Source of the DNA: CAYTTR01 sp964440805
GTDB taxonomy: Bacteria > Acidobacteriota > Aminicenantia > Aminicenantales > Aminicenantaceae
Length of the DNA stretch: 5,775 nt
Reading direction: 5' to 3'
Assembly (NCBI GenBank): GCA_964440805.1
Contig: CAYTTR010000069.1
Span: 1 to 5,775 of the forward strand
This document shows, piece by piece, positions 1 through 5,717 of this stretch. The notes below the pieces were generated by a model that searched no databases, was not told the DNA's origin, and saw only the letters and a program-made list of their open reading frames with translations. The position numbers and the translations under genes were made by a program. Numbering within the stretch: position 1 is the stretch's first letter; every line of letters begins with the position of its first letter.

Positions 1-30
1 TATTTATTTTTTGCTGACAGCAGCCCGGAT

Positions 31-516
31 TTACATTTTATATTTACCCAGATCTTCTGGTCTCAAATTCTCCAGCCACTTTTTGAGTTTTTCCGAATCT
101 TCCAGGTCTTCTCCGGATTTGAGACTGTGGGCTTTTTTTACCACCTCTTCTTCTACATATATGGGGGCATCTGTCCGGAGAGCTAAGGCGATAGCATCAG
201 AGGGGCGGGAATCAATGGTGAAAGATCCTCCTTCTGACCGGAAGTGAATCAAGGCGTAAAAAGTGTTGTCGCGGACATCATTAACCACAATTTTATCTAT
301 GGTGATATTGAATTTTGTCAGCATGTTCTTTAACAAATCATGGGTCATAGGCCGGGGAGTGACTATGTTTTCAATTTTGAGAGCAATGGCGTTGGCCTCG
401 AATACTCCAATCCAGATGGGAAGCAGACGTTCGCTTTTTAAGTCTTCCAGAACCACAATAGGCATTTTGGAGATGGGATCTACAACCAAGCCCTTGATCT
501 TCATTTCGATTTCCAT
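31..516 (-). CDS. Bifunctional nuclease (BFN/DUF151) domain protein
   Basis: A 161-residue single-domain protein of the BFN/DUF151 family, whose structural prototype is Thermotoga TM0160. Plant members are reported to have nuclease activity, but the bacterial role is not settled. Visible family signatures are LPIWIG at 32-37, RPMTHDLL at 55-62, DSRPSDAIALALR at 102-114 and the C-terminal LRPEDLGKYKM at 151-161. No UVR-type extension, signal peptide or membrane segment is seen, so it is probably cytoplasmic. Start choice: an ATG four codons upstream (526-528) is in frame, but the bases just after it (GGAGGG) form a Shine-Dalgarno site placed 4 nt before the ATG at 514-516. The promoter also predicts transcription starting at about 530-531, leaving almost no leader for the upstream ATG. 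I therefore start at 516. The family call is firm; the cellular function is open. Confidence 0.92.
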   Translation of the reverse strand: MEIEMKIKGLVVDPISKMPIVVLEDLKSERLLPIWIGVFEANAIALKIENIVTPRPMTHDLLKNMLTKFNITIDKIVVNDVRDNTFYALIHFRSEGGSFTIDSRPSDAIALALRTDAPIYVEEEVVKKAHSLKSGEDLEDSEKLKKWLENLRPEDLGKYKM

Positions 517-526
517 TGGTCCCTCC
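517..526 (-). promoter_or_regulatory. Ribosome binding site that decides the BFN start
   Basis: On the minus strand the sequence GGAGGGACCA immediately precedes the ATG at 514-516. GGAGGG is a near-perfect Shine-Dalgarno core at normal spacing. The competing ATG at 526-528 overlaps this site and has only a weak AAGG ahead of it. Confidence 0.7.
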
Positions 527-530
527 ATTT

Positions 531-549
531 TAACCTTAATATAAGGTTA
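531..549. promoter_or_regulatory. Perfect dyad over the BFN -10 box, candidate operator
   Basis: The arms TAACCTTA (531-538) and TAAGGTTA (542-549) are exact reverse complements around a 3-bp centre. The dyad covers the -10 hexamer and reaches the predicted transcription start, a position typical of repressor operators. A short hairpin role is less likely because most of it lies upstream of the start. The regulator cannot be named from this window. Confidence 0.5.
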
Positions 550-566
550 GCTCCGTTGGTTGTCAA
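538..566 (-). promoter_or_regulatory. Sigma70-type promoter of the BFN gene
   Basis: On the minus strand a perfect -35 TTGACA (561-566) is followed by a 17-bp spacer and a -10 TATATT (538-543, 5 of 6 to consensus). The expected transcription start is the A-rich stretch at about 530-531, giving a leader of about 14 nt with the Shine-Dalgarno site. This is the strongest promoter in the window by sequence. Confidence 0.72.
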
Positions 567-570
567 GGAT

Positions 571-600
571 AGGAGAAGCTGGTGTCTCAGAACTTCTCTT
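571..600. other. Stem-loop between EndoQ end and BFN promoter
   Basis: GAGAAG (573-578) plus CTG (579-581) pair with CAG (588-590) plus CTTCTC (593-598). The loop is 6 nt, there is a 2-nt bulge (591-592), and a weak extra pair or two closes the base. It sits 5 bp upstream of the BFN -35 box and about 60 bp past the EndoQ stop. It lacks a T-run on the minus-strand side, so it is not a standard intrinsic terminator. It could act as an RNA 3'-end structure for EndoQ or as a binding site. Confidence 0.35.
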
Positions 601-615
601 AACTTATTGAGATTA

Positions 616-660
616 TTGTGATAAAAAAGTATTGCCCTTTTTTATGAATAATCCAGGTTA
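616..660 (-). repeat. Intergenic repeat copy 1, starting at the EndoQ stop codon
   Basis: Read on the minus strand, this copy begins with the EndoQ TAA stop and continues as TAACCTGGATTATTCATAA, then through an AT-rich inverted repeat to TTATCACAA. It matches the plus-strand copy at 5718-5763 over its full length, with five or six substitutions and one 1-nt indel. It matches the copy at 4472-4490 at 17 of 19 positions in the first part. Inside it, ATAAAAAAG (621-629) and CTTTTTTAT (637-645) form a perfect 9-bp inverted repeat with a 7-nt loop. A terminator-like role at the 3' end of EndoQ is possible, but the stem is nearly all A-T. Confidence 0.6.
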
Positions 661-1953
661 AAAAAGTTTGAGCTGTCCTTGAAGTTCTTCTTCCTGGTCT
701 TCCTCTTCTGCAAAAAGGCTTAACTTTCCGTATTCACCATCATGACCGGGTGTTATTCTGACTTGTCCCTGGCGCATACGGTTAATTCCCTGGCCGACTC
801 TCTCTGGTGAGCAGTGGGCCAGCTCTCCGGTGGGAACATTGGCAAGGATACTGTATTCATCACCGAATTCATTGATCAGGCGGAAATAAATCTCCCAGAC
901 ACTCCGGCATTCAGCTGATTTTTCCGTTGCCTGGGCAATGACTTCGTTTAGAGGAATTAGATTCTGGTAAGCAGTGACTGTTCCAGGTTTTTCCCCTCTG
1001 TCCCGGTCAGCCAGTAATTCCACTCTGTGCATTACTCCCACAGTGAGTTTTTTTCCGCAGCGGGGGCAGAGATAGTTATGCTGAATGGTTTCAGTGGGAG
1101 AAAAGACCACTCCGCAGTTCCGGTGTCCGTCAAAATGGTATTTGCCTTCTTCAGGAAAAAATTCGATTGTCCCAAGAAATCGGCCGGATGAAGGATGCTT
1201 AAGAGCTTCTATTATTTCATCAAAACTCAAGTTGCAGTCAAATAGATTAGCTTCCCGTCCTATACGGGAAGGGGAGTGAGCATCTGAATTGGAAATAAGT
1301 GCATATTTATCAAGCTGTGATAGGCGCCAATTCATAGGTGGGTCTGAGGAGAGGCCGGTCTCCAGTGCAAAAATATGAGGAGTTAATTCTTCAAAACATT
1401 CTTCAATTGTGTCGAAACCGGAATTAGAACCGAAAAGTGAAAACCAGGGAGTCCAAATATGGGCTGGGATAATGACTGCCTCAGGAGAAAGGCGGATGGT
1501 TCTTTTGAGAAACTCTTTGGCGTCCATTCCCAGAATCGGCCTGCCATCGGAATGCAGGTTGCCGATCCCTGCCAAAGATGTATTAATGGCTTCTACAGTT
1601 TCAAAATCAGGAGCCAGGACCAACAGATGAATTTTTCTTACCTTGCCTCTCTTGGAGTAAATAAAACTGATTTCCGAGGTCAACATAAAGTGAACATCAT
1701 CAGGTAAAATTGGAATGTTTGCCAGAAAACCGTTTTCAGGAGGAATTATTTTATTCAGCTTGTAAAGACCGTTGCCTGCAGGTTCAAGTTTTTGTTTGGC
1801 TAAGAACAGCCATTCTGGATGGGTAAAATCACCTGTGCCCAGAACAGAGATTCCTTTCACTTTGGCCCAGTAGGCTAAAGTGTTCAGGGTCATGTCTTTA
1901 GATGTGGCTCTGGAAAATTTTGAATGAATGTGGAAATCCGCAATAAAAGCCAT
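658..1953 (-). CDS. Endonuclease Q-family DNA repair nuclease (PHP domain)
   Basis: A 431-residue homolog of endonuclease Q (TIGR00375-type PHP protein). Characterised members nick DNA 5' of deaminated bases such as uracil and hypoxanthine and of abasic sites. The N-terminal PHP domain shows metal-site residues: H8 and H10 (FHIHSKFSRATSKDM), D42/H45 (GTGDFTHPEW), E94, H109, H165 (PAHIWTPWFSLFGS), E198 and D224/H226 (SNSDAHSP). A zinc-finger part follows with C280 and C296-x-x-C299, with H274 or H277 a possible fourth ligand. The conserved TPGHDGEYGKLSLF stretch lies at 401-414. After an acidic linker the protein ends in QLKLF (427-431), a bacterial beta-clamp-type motif. Length fits the family, near 420 residues. 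The start is the only sensible one for the PHP motif, yet no Shine-Dalgarno site precedes it. It lies 64 bp behind the protease-TPR gene. Substrate range is inferred from the family. Confidence 0.9.
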   Translation of the reverse strand: MAFIADFHIHSKFSRATSKDMTLNTLAYWAKVKGISVLGTGDFTHPEWLFLAKQKLEPAGNGLYKLNKIIPPENGFLANIPILPDDVHFMLTSEISFIYSKRGKVRKIHLLVLAPDFETVEAINTSLAGIGNLHSDGRPILGMDAKEFLKRTIRLSPEAVIIPAHIWTPWFSLFGSNSGFDTIEECFEELTPHIFALETGLSSDPPMNWRLSQLDKYALISNSDAHSPSRIGREANLFDCNLSFDEIIEALKHPSSGRFLGTIEFFPEEGKYHFDGHRNCGVVFSPTETIQHNYLCPRCGKKLTVGVMHRVELLADRDRGEKPGTVTAYQNLIPLNEVIAQATEKSAECRSVWEIYFRLINEFGDEYSILANVPTGELAHCSPERVGQGINRMRQGQVRITPGHDGEYGKLSLFAEEEDQEEELQGQLKLF

Positions 1954-1963
1954 TGGAGAAATA

Positions 1964-1992
1964 AGTTTATGTTATTAGAGAGAGCAATTCAA
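1964..1992 (-). promoter_or_regulatory. Possible weak promoter for EndoQ, near-leaderless
   Basis: On the minus strand TTGAAT (1987-1992), a 17-bp spacer and TAAACT (1964-1969) each match the sigma70 boxes at 4 of 6 positions. The -10 box ends 10 bp before the EndoQ ATG, so the transcript would have only about 3-5 leader bases. That would fit the missing Shine-Dalgarno site. Chance matches of this quality are common in AT-rich gaps; read-through from the upstream gene is the alternative. Confidence 0.3.
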
Positions 1993-2017
1993 GGATTAAG
2001 AAAAAAAATAAGCTTTT

Positions 2018-3952
2018 TTATTTTCTAATGATTTTGGCTAAGCGGCCGGCCAGCTCCGGGTTTAGTTCGAGAAGAGTTGTATATTCAATGTTGGCACTAT
2101 AGCGGTCACCAAGGGCATAATAAGCGAGGCCGAGGTTATAATGCGCCAGGTCGTAATCTGGTTTTATGGAAATTGCTTTCTGGAAGGGTTCGAGGGCCTT
2201 ATCGTATTTTTTGAGTTGCATATAGGCTGCACCGAGATTGTAGTAAGCATCCGGACTCTCAGGATTAATGAGGCAGAATTTTTCAAAGGCTTCGGCGGCT
2301 TCTGCATATTTTTTTCGCTTGAAGTGAACCAGTCCGGTATTGTAGTAAGCTAAGTCGAATTGAGGATTGAAACGGACAGCTTCTTCGAATGCTTGGAGAG
2401 CCTGGTCGTATTCCTCCATTCTGAAATGAGTGATGCCCAGATTGTAATGATTCTGGGGATTTTGTGAGTTGAGCTGGATAAGCTCTTGACAGACTTCTAT
2501 TGCTTTAGGGAAATCTTCGGCTTTATGGTAAAGACGGAAAAGAAGGCTCAAATAGGAAAGAGAATCATTGGGATTGAGCTGGATAAGTCTCTGGTACAGT
2601 TCAGCTGCTTGGGGAAAATTTCCTGAATTGTCGTAAGCAGCAGCCAGATTATAGGTTGCCTTGAGATCCTGGGGATTGTTTTGAATAACCTTATCAAAAA
2701 CCCCAATAGCTTTTTCGAACTGTCCCATCTCCATATAAACAGAGCCCAGCTGATTAAGCCCGGTCCAGGCTGGTCCGGGATTGATGGCTACAAAACGTTC
2801 ATATGCCTGGGCAGCATCAGAAAGTTGACCTGTTTCTTCAAAGGCTATGCCCAGGTTATAGAAAGCATCGGGGTTCTCAGGATTGAGCTGGGTTGCCTGA
2901 ATTAAAGATTGGACAGCCTCTTGGGGCTGGTTGAGCCTGAGACAAGTTAGACCAAGCCAGTAATAGGCCTGGTCGTTTTGGGGATCAGTCTCCACTGATC
3001 TCTGTAAGGCGGATTTAGCTTCGGTGAAATTTCTTAAATTAAAACTAGTGCTGCCAGCAGCGCACCAGGCTCTGCTGTGGTTGGGGTTTATTCGAGTTGC
3101 TTCCTGGAAGCAGGTCAGGGCTTCCTGGTCATTTCCCTGAAGAAGGCAGGTCACTCCTTTGAGATAAAGTCCTTCCGAGCTTGCCAGATAGTTTTCCGGC
3201 TCCAGTTTGTTTAATGAGAGTAAATCCTGAGATTCAAGAAGCGAACTGGCACAGGCAGCAGGAATGACCACGGTCTCTTTTTCACCAAAGCAGGCCACAA
3301 TGCCTATTGCTTCTCCATTATCATTAAACAGGGGGGAACCGCTCATTTCCTGGGGAAGGGAGTGGCTTAACCGGGCCGCTGTTATTCCTTTGGAGAGCTC
3401 CTGGAGAGAGGTTAAGCTTGATTCAGACAGGGATTCAGCCTCACTGACTAACAAAACCTTATCTCCAACTCCAAAAGACAGGCTTTGACTTAAGGGAGCT
3501 GAGTTGAGGTTTTTTTTATCTATCCTCAGAAGAGCTAAGTTGTAGTCCCTGTCAACACCTGCTAATCCTTTGACATCAACCCATTTCCCTTTAGACTTCC
3601 GGCCAGCAGGTTTTCCGGTCTTCTCCTGAGTCCTCTGATAACCGGGATAAAAGACATTGTCCCATTCGATCTTTTGCCGGATGGTTTCTTCTGAAACCAA
3701 GGCTTTGGCTGAGGAAGATTGGCAGACTAGATGGTAATTGGTTAAGACCAGCCCGTCCGATGATACGATGAGTCCTTTCCCCTGGTAGAGCTCGTTTTGT
3801 TTTTCATCCAGAAAAGAAAGAGTAACCACTGACTTTCCTCTCTCCTTCAAGGCATCAGAAACCACTTCCTGGGAAAAAGAAAAAAAGCCGATTCCAGAAT
3901 ATAAAATTAGAAAAATAACAGAATGACAAACAAAGGTTTTTTTTATCCCCAT
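2018..3952 (-). CDS. Secreted trypsin-like serine protease with 11 TPR repeats
   Basis: A 644-residue exported protein. Residues 1-27 look like a signal peptide (K4-K5, then a hydrophobic run; cleavage perhaps after SFS27), though it could instead stay as a membrane anchor. Residues about 40-235 form a trypsin/HtrA-like domain with the full triad: H74 in TNYHLV, D136 in RDYNLALLRID and S204 in EMSGSPLF. The usual glycine two before the serine is E202, and the residue just before it is M203. About 250-634 hold 11 tandem TPR units of about 34 residues, ending at prolines near 290, 324, 358, 392, 427, 461, (496, imperfect), 530, 564, 598 and 632. There is no PDZ domain, unlike HtrA/DegP. The TPR solenoid probably binds partner proteins outside the cytoplasm; substrate and partners are unknown. 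It has a strong Shine-Dalgarno site and its own promoter. Protease activity is likely but not assured. Confidence 0.93.
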   Translation of the reverse strand: MGIKKTFVCHSVIFLILYSGIGFFSFSQEVVSDALKERGKSVVTLSFLDEKQNELYQGKGLIVSSDGLVLTNYHLVCQSSSAKALVSEETIRQKIEWDNVFYPGYQRTQEKTGKPAGRKSKGKWVDVKGLAGVDRDYNLALLRIDKKNLNSAPLSQSLSFGVGDKVLLVSEAESLSESSLTSLQELSKGITAARLSHSLPQEMSGSPLFNDNGEAIGIVACFGEKETVVIPAACASSLLESQDLLSLNKLEPENYLASSEGLYLKGVTCLLQGNDQEALTCFQEATRINPNHSRAWCAAGSTSFNLRNFTEAKSALQRSVETDPQNDQAYYWLGLTCLRLNQPQEAVQSLIQATQLNPENPDAFYNLGIAFEETGQLSDAAQAYERFVAINPGPAWTGLNQLGSVYMEMGQFEKAIGVFDKVIQNNPQDLKATYNLAAAYDNSGNFPQAAELYQRLIQLNPNDSLSYLSLLFRLYHKAEDFPKAIEVCQELIQLNSQNPQNHYNLGITHFRMEEYDQALQAFEEAVRFNPQFDLAYYNTGLVHFKRKKYAEAAEAFEKFCLINPESPDAYYNLGAAYMQLKKYDKALEPFQKAISIKPDYDLAHYNLGLAYYALGDRYSANIEYTTLLELNPELAGRLAKIIRK

Positions 3953-3955
3953 TTT

Positions 3956-3963
3956 CCCTCCTT
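3956..3963 (-). promoter_or_regulatory. Ribosome binding site of the protease-TPR gene
   Basis: AAGGAGGG on the minus strand sits 3 nt from the ATG (core GGAGG about 4-5 nt away). It supports the start at 3952. Confidence 0.75.
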
Positions 3964-3977
3964 ACTCCTTCTTTGCT

Positions 3978-4006
3978 AATTTAAACCGTTAGACCGGATA
4001 TGTCAA
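3978..4006 (-). promoter_or_regulatory. Sigma70-type promoter of the protease-TPR gene
   Basis: A perfect -35 TTGACA (4001-4006 on the minus strand), a 17-bp spacer and a -10 TAAATT (3978-3983, 4 of 6) predict transcription starting near 3971. The leader of about 19 nt contains the Shine-Dalgarno site. The -35 box and spacer length are identical to those of the BFN promoter. An 8-bp inverted pair, CTTACTCC (3961-3968) and GGAGTAAG (4009-4016), brackets the promoter; its meaning is unclear. Confidence 0.6.
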
Positions 4007-4080
4007 ATGGAGTAAGAAAAGAAATCTTTCTTTAATAGTCCAATTACTGAGACATAGATATTTTCATTGAGTCCTTTTAG

Positions 4081-4408
4081 AAACAAGATGATTCCAATCC
4101 AGTGCTCTCCAAAGTGAATACAGGGAAGAATAATTATGCCGGTTCATATGTGTTAACGGTATTCCGACTTTGTTGCCAAATTTATTGAAGGAAACAAAAT
4201 CTACAACAGCAATATCAGCCTTTTGAATTCACTAAGGATGTATTATTCCCAAATCGGACAGAGAGAAGAAGTCCTTATTGTATTGAAAGTCTATCTTAGA
4301 CTTAATAACAGGCAGGATAAAATAGTCTGTGTGGTGGATGAACTGGAAAAGAGATCAGTTTTTAGCCTGGATTATTCAATAATAATATGGAAATCAAGGT
4401 ATACGTAA
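4081..4408 (+). pseudogene. Probable decayed gene fragment with one TPR-like unit
   Basis: No intact gene is present, but the plus strand reads as protein-like sequence in two adjoining frames. Frame one, from 4081 to about 4164, gives KQDDSNPVLSKVNTGKNNY and beyond. Frame two, 4157-4405, has no stop until TAA at 4406-4408 and includes LLNSLRMYYSQIGQREEVLI, continuing VLKVYLRLNNRQ. The second piece follows the TPR pattern, with the leucines, YY, G-Q-x-E-E and Y-L-x-L-N spaced correctly, but the usual G8, A20, A27 and P32 are R, V, V and N. No good start codon or ribosome site exists (only TTG at 4223, without Shine-Dalgarno), and upstream stops lie at 4078 and 4154. I infer a frameshifted, decaying remnant of a TPR protein on the opposite strand from its neighbours. 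A chance resemblance remains possible. Confidence 0.35.
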
Positions 4409-4424
4409 CCTATTTTAGAAAATT

Positions 4425-4436
4425 GGTATATATACC
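4425..4436. repeat. 12-bp perfect palindrome
   Basis: GGTATATATACC is fully self-complementary and lies between the gene remnant and the repeat copy behind the secreted-protein gene. A related GGTATAC occurs 27 bp upstream (4398). It could be a protein-binding site; no gene start is close enough to assign it. Confidence 0.3.
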
Positions 4437-4458
4437 CGATTTCAAAGCCTCTTGTTGT

Positions 4459-4490
4459 AAAATATTGAGGGTTATGAACAATTCAGGTTA
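4459..4490 (-). repeat. Intergenic repeat copy 2, starting at the stop codon of the secreted-protein gene
   Basis: On the minus strand TAACCTGAATTGTTCATAA (4472-4490) begins with the stop codon of the upstream gene. It matches copy 1 at 17 of 19 positions and the copy at 5718-5736 at 16 of 19. Beyond that it diverges, keeping only a short CAATA-plus-T-run resemblance, and it lacks the A-T inverted repeat of the other two. Confidence 0.5.
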
Positions 4491-5567
4491 AATAACAGTA
4501 AAGTTGATTTCCTTGGTCAAAGTCTTTCCTGAAATAGTATCAGTGATTTCCAGGGACAGGGTGTATTCTCCGGGATCCAGGTTCTGTTGTTCCCGCTCTT
4601 CGGTAACTTCTTCACCTTTTGTGGTGCGGATAATGACTGTTTTTTTCATGGGAAGAGGCTGGCTGATAATGGGGAAATCATAGGTCTGCTGGGCATAGCG
4701 AATAATTAGTTCTTCCTCCTGGAAAACCTGGTAATCGATCTCGATAGCAAATTTTCCTTCCTCCTCGGGCTGAGCTCCAAAGATGTAAAAGAATATATCC
4801 AGATTGTCACCGGGAGAGAACTCGCTGTTCAGGTTGGGAACGATCTGTAAAACTGAATAAGTGAAGTAACCTCTATGAATTTCGGCCGTAGTCTCGGGAG
4901 AAGACATTCTCTTTATATCTTTACTAAAGAAAATAGGAGTGGTATCCAAGGTTTGAGTGAATGAAGCCGGATCAGGAAGCTCAAAGGTTAAATACTGAGT
5001 TCCGATTTTCTCAAGTTGAGGAGTACAGATGGCCATAGAGAGAATGTAATTTCCTGGAGCAAGAGGATAACCGGTGGAATAAAGAGCTTTTTCATCTGGA
5101 TCATAATTGGTGCTGTCTATTTCCATTTCGATGGGAATATATACTTCTTTGACTAATTCTCCGGGAGTATTGTTTTCAAATCTGTTGAACTGAAGGAAAG
5201 CATGTCTTCTGGCTGCCATTTTTTCAGGGATTTCTTCTGGAGGAGTTTCTTCTTGCTCTTCTTCAGCGGTTTCAGCCGGTTGAAGGGGTACAAAACCCAA
5301 GTCAGCATTTTTCACTTTAAAGAGAAAAATGTTGTGAAAATTTTGTTGAGCAGGAAGATAGAGATGTTCTGCAAACTCAAAAGGAATATCCGGACGGGGT
5401 TCCTGGTTGGACATTCCTTGCTTGAGAATGTCTTTGACTCCCTGAGGGATAATTATAACATCTTTTGTTTCTTGAGGATCTTGTTGAGCAAAAAGGGAAG
5501 ATGAAAGGAAAAGCCCCATGATTAATGCCAAAGAAAGAGAAGCTGTAGTTTTTGATCTAAGATTCAT
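4488..5567 (-). CDS. Secreted beta-rich protein of unknown function
   Basis: A 359-residue protein I cannot assign to a named family. Residues 1-27 are a clear signal peptide (N-terminal R4/K6, hydrophobic LSLALIMGLFLSSSLFA, probable cut before QQ28). There is no lipobox cysteine, so it is soluble in the periplasm or outside. Residues 98-117 are a very acidic, proline-containing linker (E-rich). The rest alternates short hydrophobic strands with turns: LAPGNYILSMAI at 169-180, FSPGDNLDIFFYIFG at 250-264, and a C-terminal segment LDPGEYTLSLEITDTISGKT ending in KEINFTV (330-358). The last piece looks like the edge of an Ig-like or FN3-like beta-sandwich, as seen at the ends of some GWxTD-domain proteins of Acidobacteriota-like lineages, but no GWxTD motif is present. 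The start is backed by a strong Shine-Dalgarno site and the signal peptide. Reality of the gene is near certain; function is unknown. Confidence 0.85.
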   Translation of the reverse strand: MNLRSKTTASLSLALIMGLFLSSSLFAQQDPQETKDVIIIPQGVKDILKQGMSNQEPRPDIPFEFAEHLYLPAQQNFHNIFLFKVKNADLGFVPLQPAETAEEEQEETPPEEIPEKMAARRHAFLQFNRFENNTPGELVKEVYIPIEMEIDSTNYDPDEKALYSTGYPLAPGNYILSMAICTPQLEKIGTQYLTFELPDPASFTQTLDTTPIFFSKDIKRMSSPETTAEIHRGYFTYSVLQIVPNLNSEFSPGDNLDIFFYIFGAQPEEEGKFAIEIDYQVFQEEELIIRYAQQTYDFPIISQPLPMKKTVIIRTTKGEEVTEEREQQNLDPGEYTLSLEITDTISGKTLTKEINFTVI

Positions 5568-5570
5568 TTG

Positions 5571-5578
5571 TCCTCCTT
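5571..5578 (-). promoter_or_regulatory. Ribosome binding site of the secreted-protein gene
   Basis: AAGGAGGA on the minus strand, 3 nt from the ATG at 5565-5567, is a near-perfect Shine-Dalgarno site. Confidence 0.75.
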
Positions 5579-5597
5579 ATTTAGGAACCACCTAAAT
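5579..5597 (-). promoter_or_regulatory. Inverted repeat abutting the ribosome binding site
   Basis: On the minus strand ATTTAGG and CCTAAAT form a perfect 7-bp stem with a 5-nt loop (TGGTT), ending exactly where the Shine-Dalgarno site begins. In the mRNA it would be a small leader hairpin next to the ribosome site; as DNA it could be an operator. A terminator is unlikely, since no T-run follows it. Confidence 0.4.
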
Positions 5598-5644
5598 TTT
5601 TAATTTTTTTTCGGAATCATCAACTGAATCCGTTATAGTGATGT

Positions 5645-5673
5645 AGTATAGCAAAAAATTATTAATATTTCTA
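5645..5673 (-). promoter_or_regulatory. Promoter of the secreted-protein gene (extended -10)
   Basis: On the minus strand TAGAAA (5668-5673, 4 of 6), a 17-bp spacer and TATACT (5645-5650, 5 of 6) form a sigma70-type promoter. The -10 box is preceded by TGC, giving the extended -10 element. Transcription would start near 5638 and give a leader of about 70 nt that includes a weak stem near 5618-5643 and the hairpin at 5579-5597. Confidence 0.5.
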
Positions 5674-5717
5674 CTTCCTCGGTATCAGTCGGTTTCATAA
5701 AATTTTGTTTAATCATT

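Noticed and set aside
5..24. Terminator downstream of the BFN gene
   Set aside because: TGCTGACAGCA can form a 4-bp hairpin, but on the minus strand it is followed by A's, not T's, and the stem is too short.
2001..2024. Intrinsic terminator after the protease-TPR gene
   Set aside because: AAAATAA and TTATTTT can pair around a 6-nt loop followed by four T's on the minus strand, but the stem has no G-C pair and overlaps the stop codon; too weak to call.
2141..2905. Plus-strand open frames antisense to the TPR region
   Set aside because: They are shadows of the periodic TPR coding sequence on the minus strand and have no start signals or protein character of their own.
2018..3220. DNA-level tandem repeat or CRISPR-like array in the TPR region
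   Set aside because: The 102-bp periodicity reflects the 34-residue TPR units; units differ widely at DNA level and there are no identical repeats or spacers.
4018..4033. Inverted repeat AAAGAAA-TC-TTTCTTT upstream of the protease-TPR promoter
   Set aside because: Arms are purely A/G versus T/C runs with a 2-bp centre in AT-rich sequence; expected by chance and not tied to a promoter box.
4223..4408. A real 61-residue plus-strand gene starting at TTG
   Set aside because: No Shine-Dalgarno site or promoter is seen, the TPR-like pattern extends upstream of the TTG to a stop at 4154, and key TPR residues are lost; a gene remnant explains it better.
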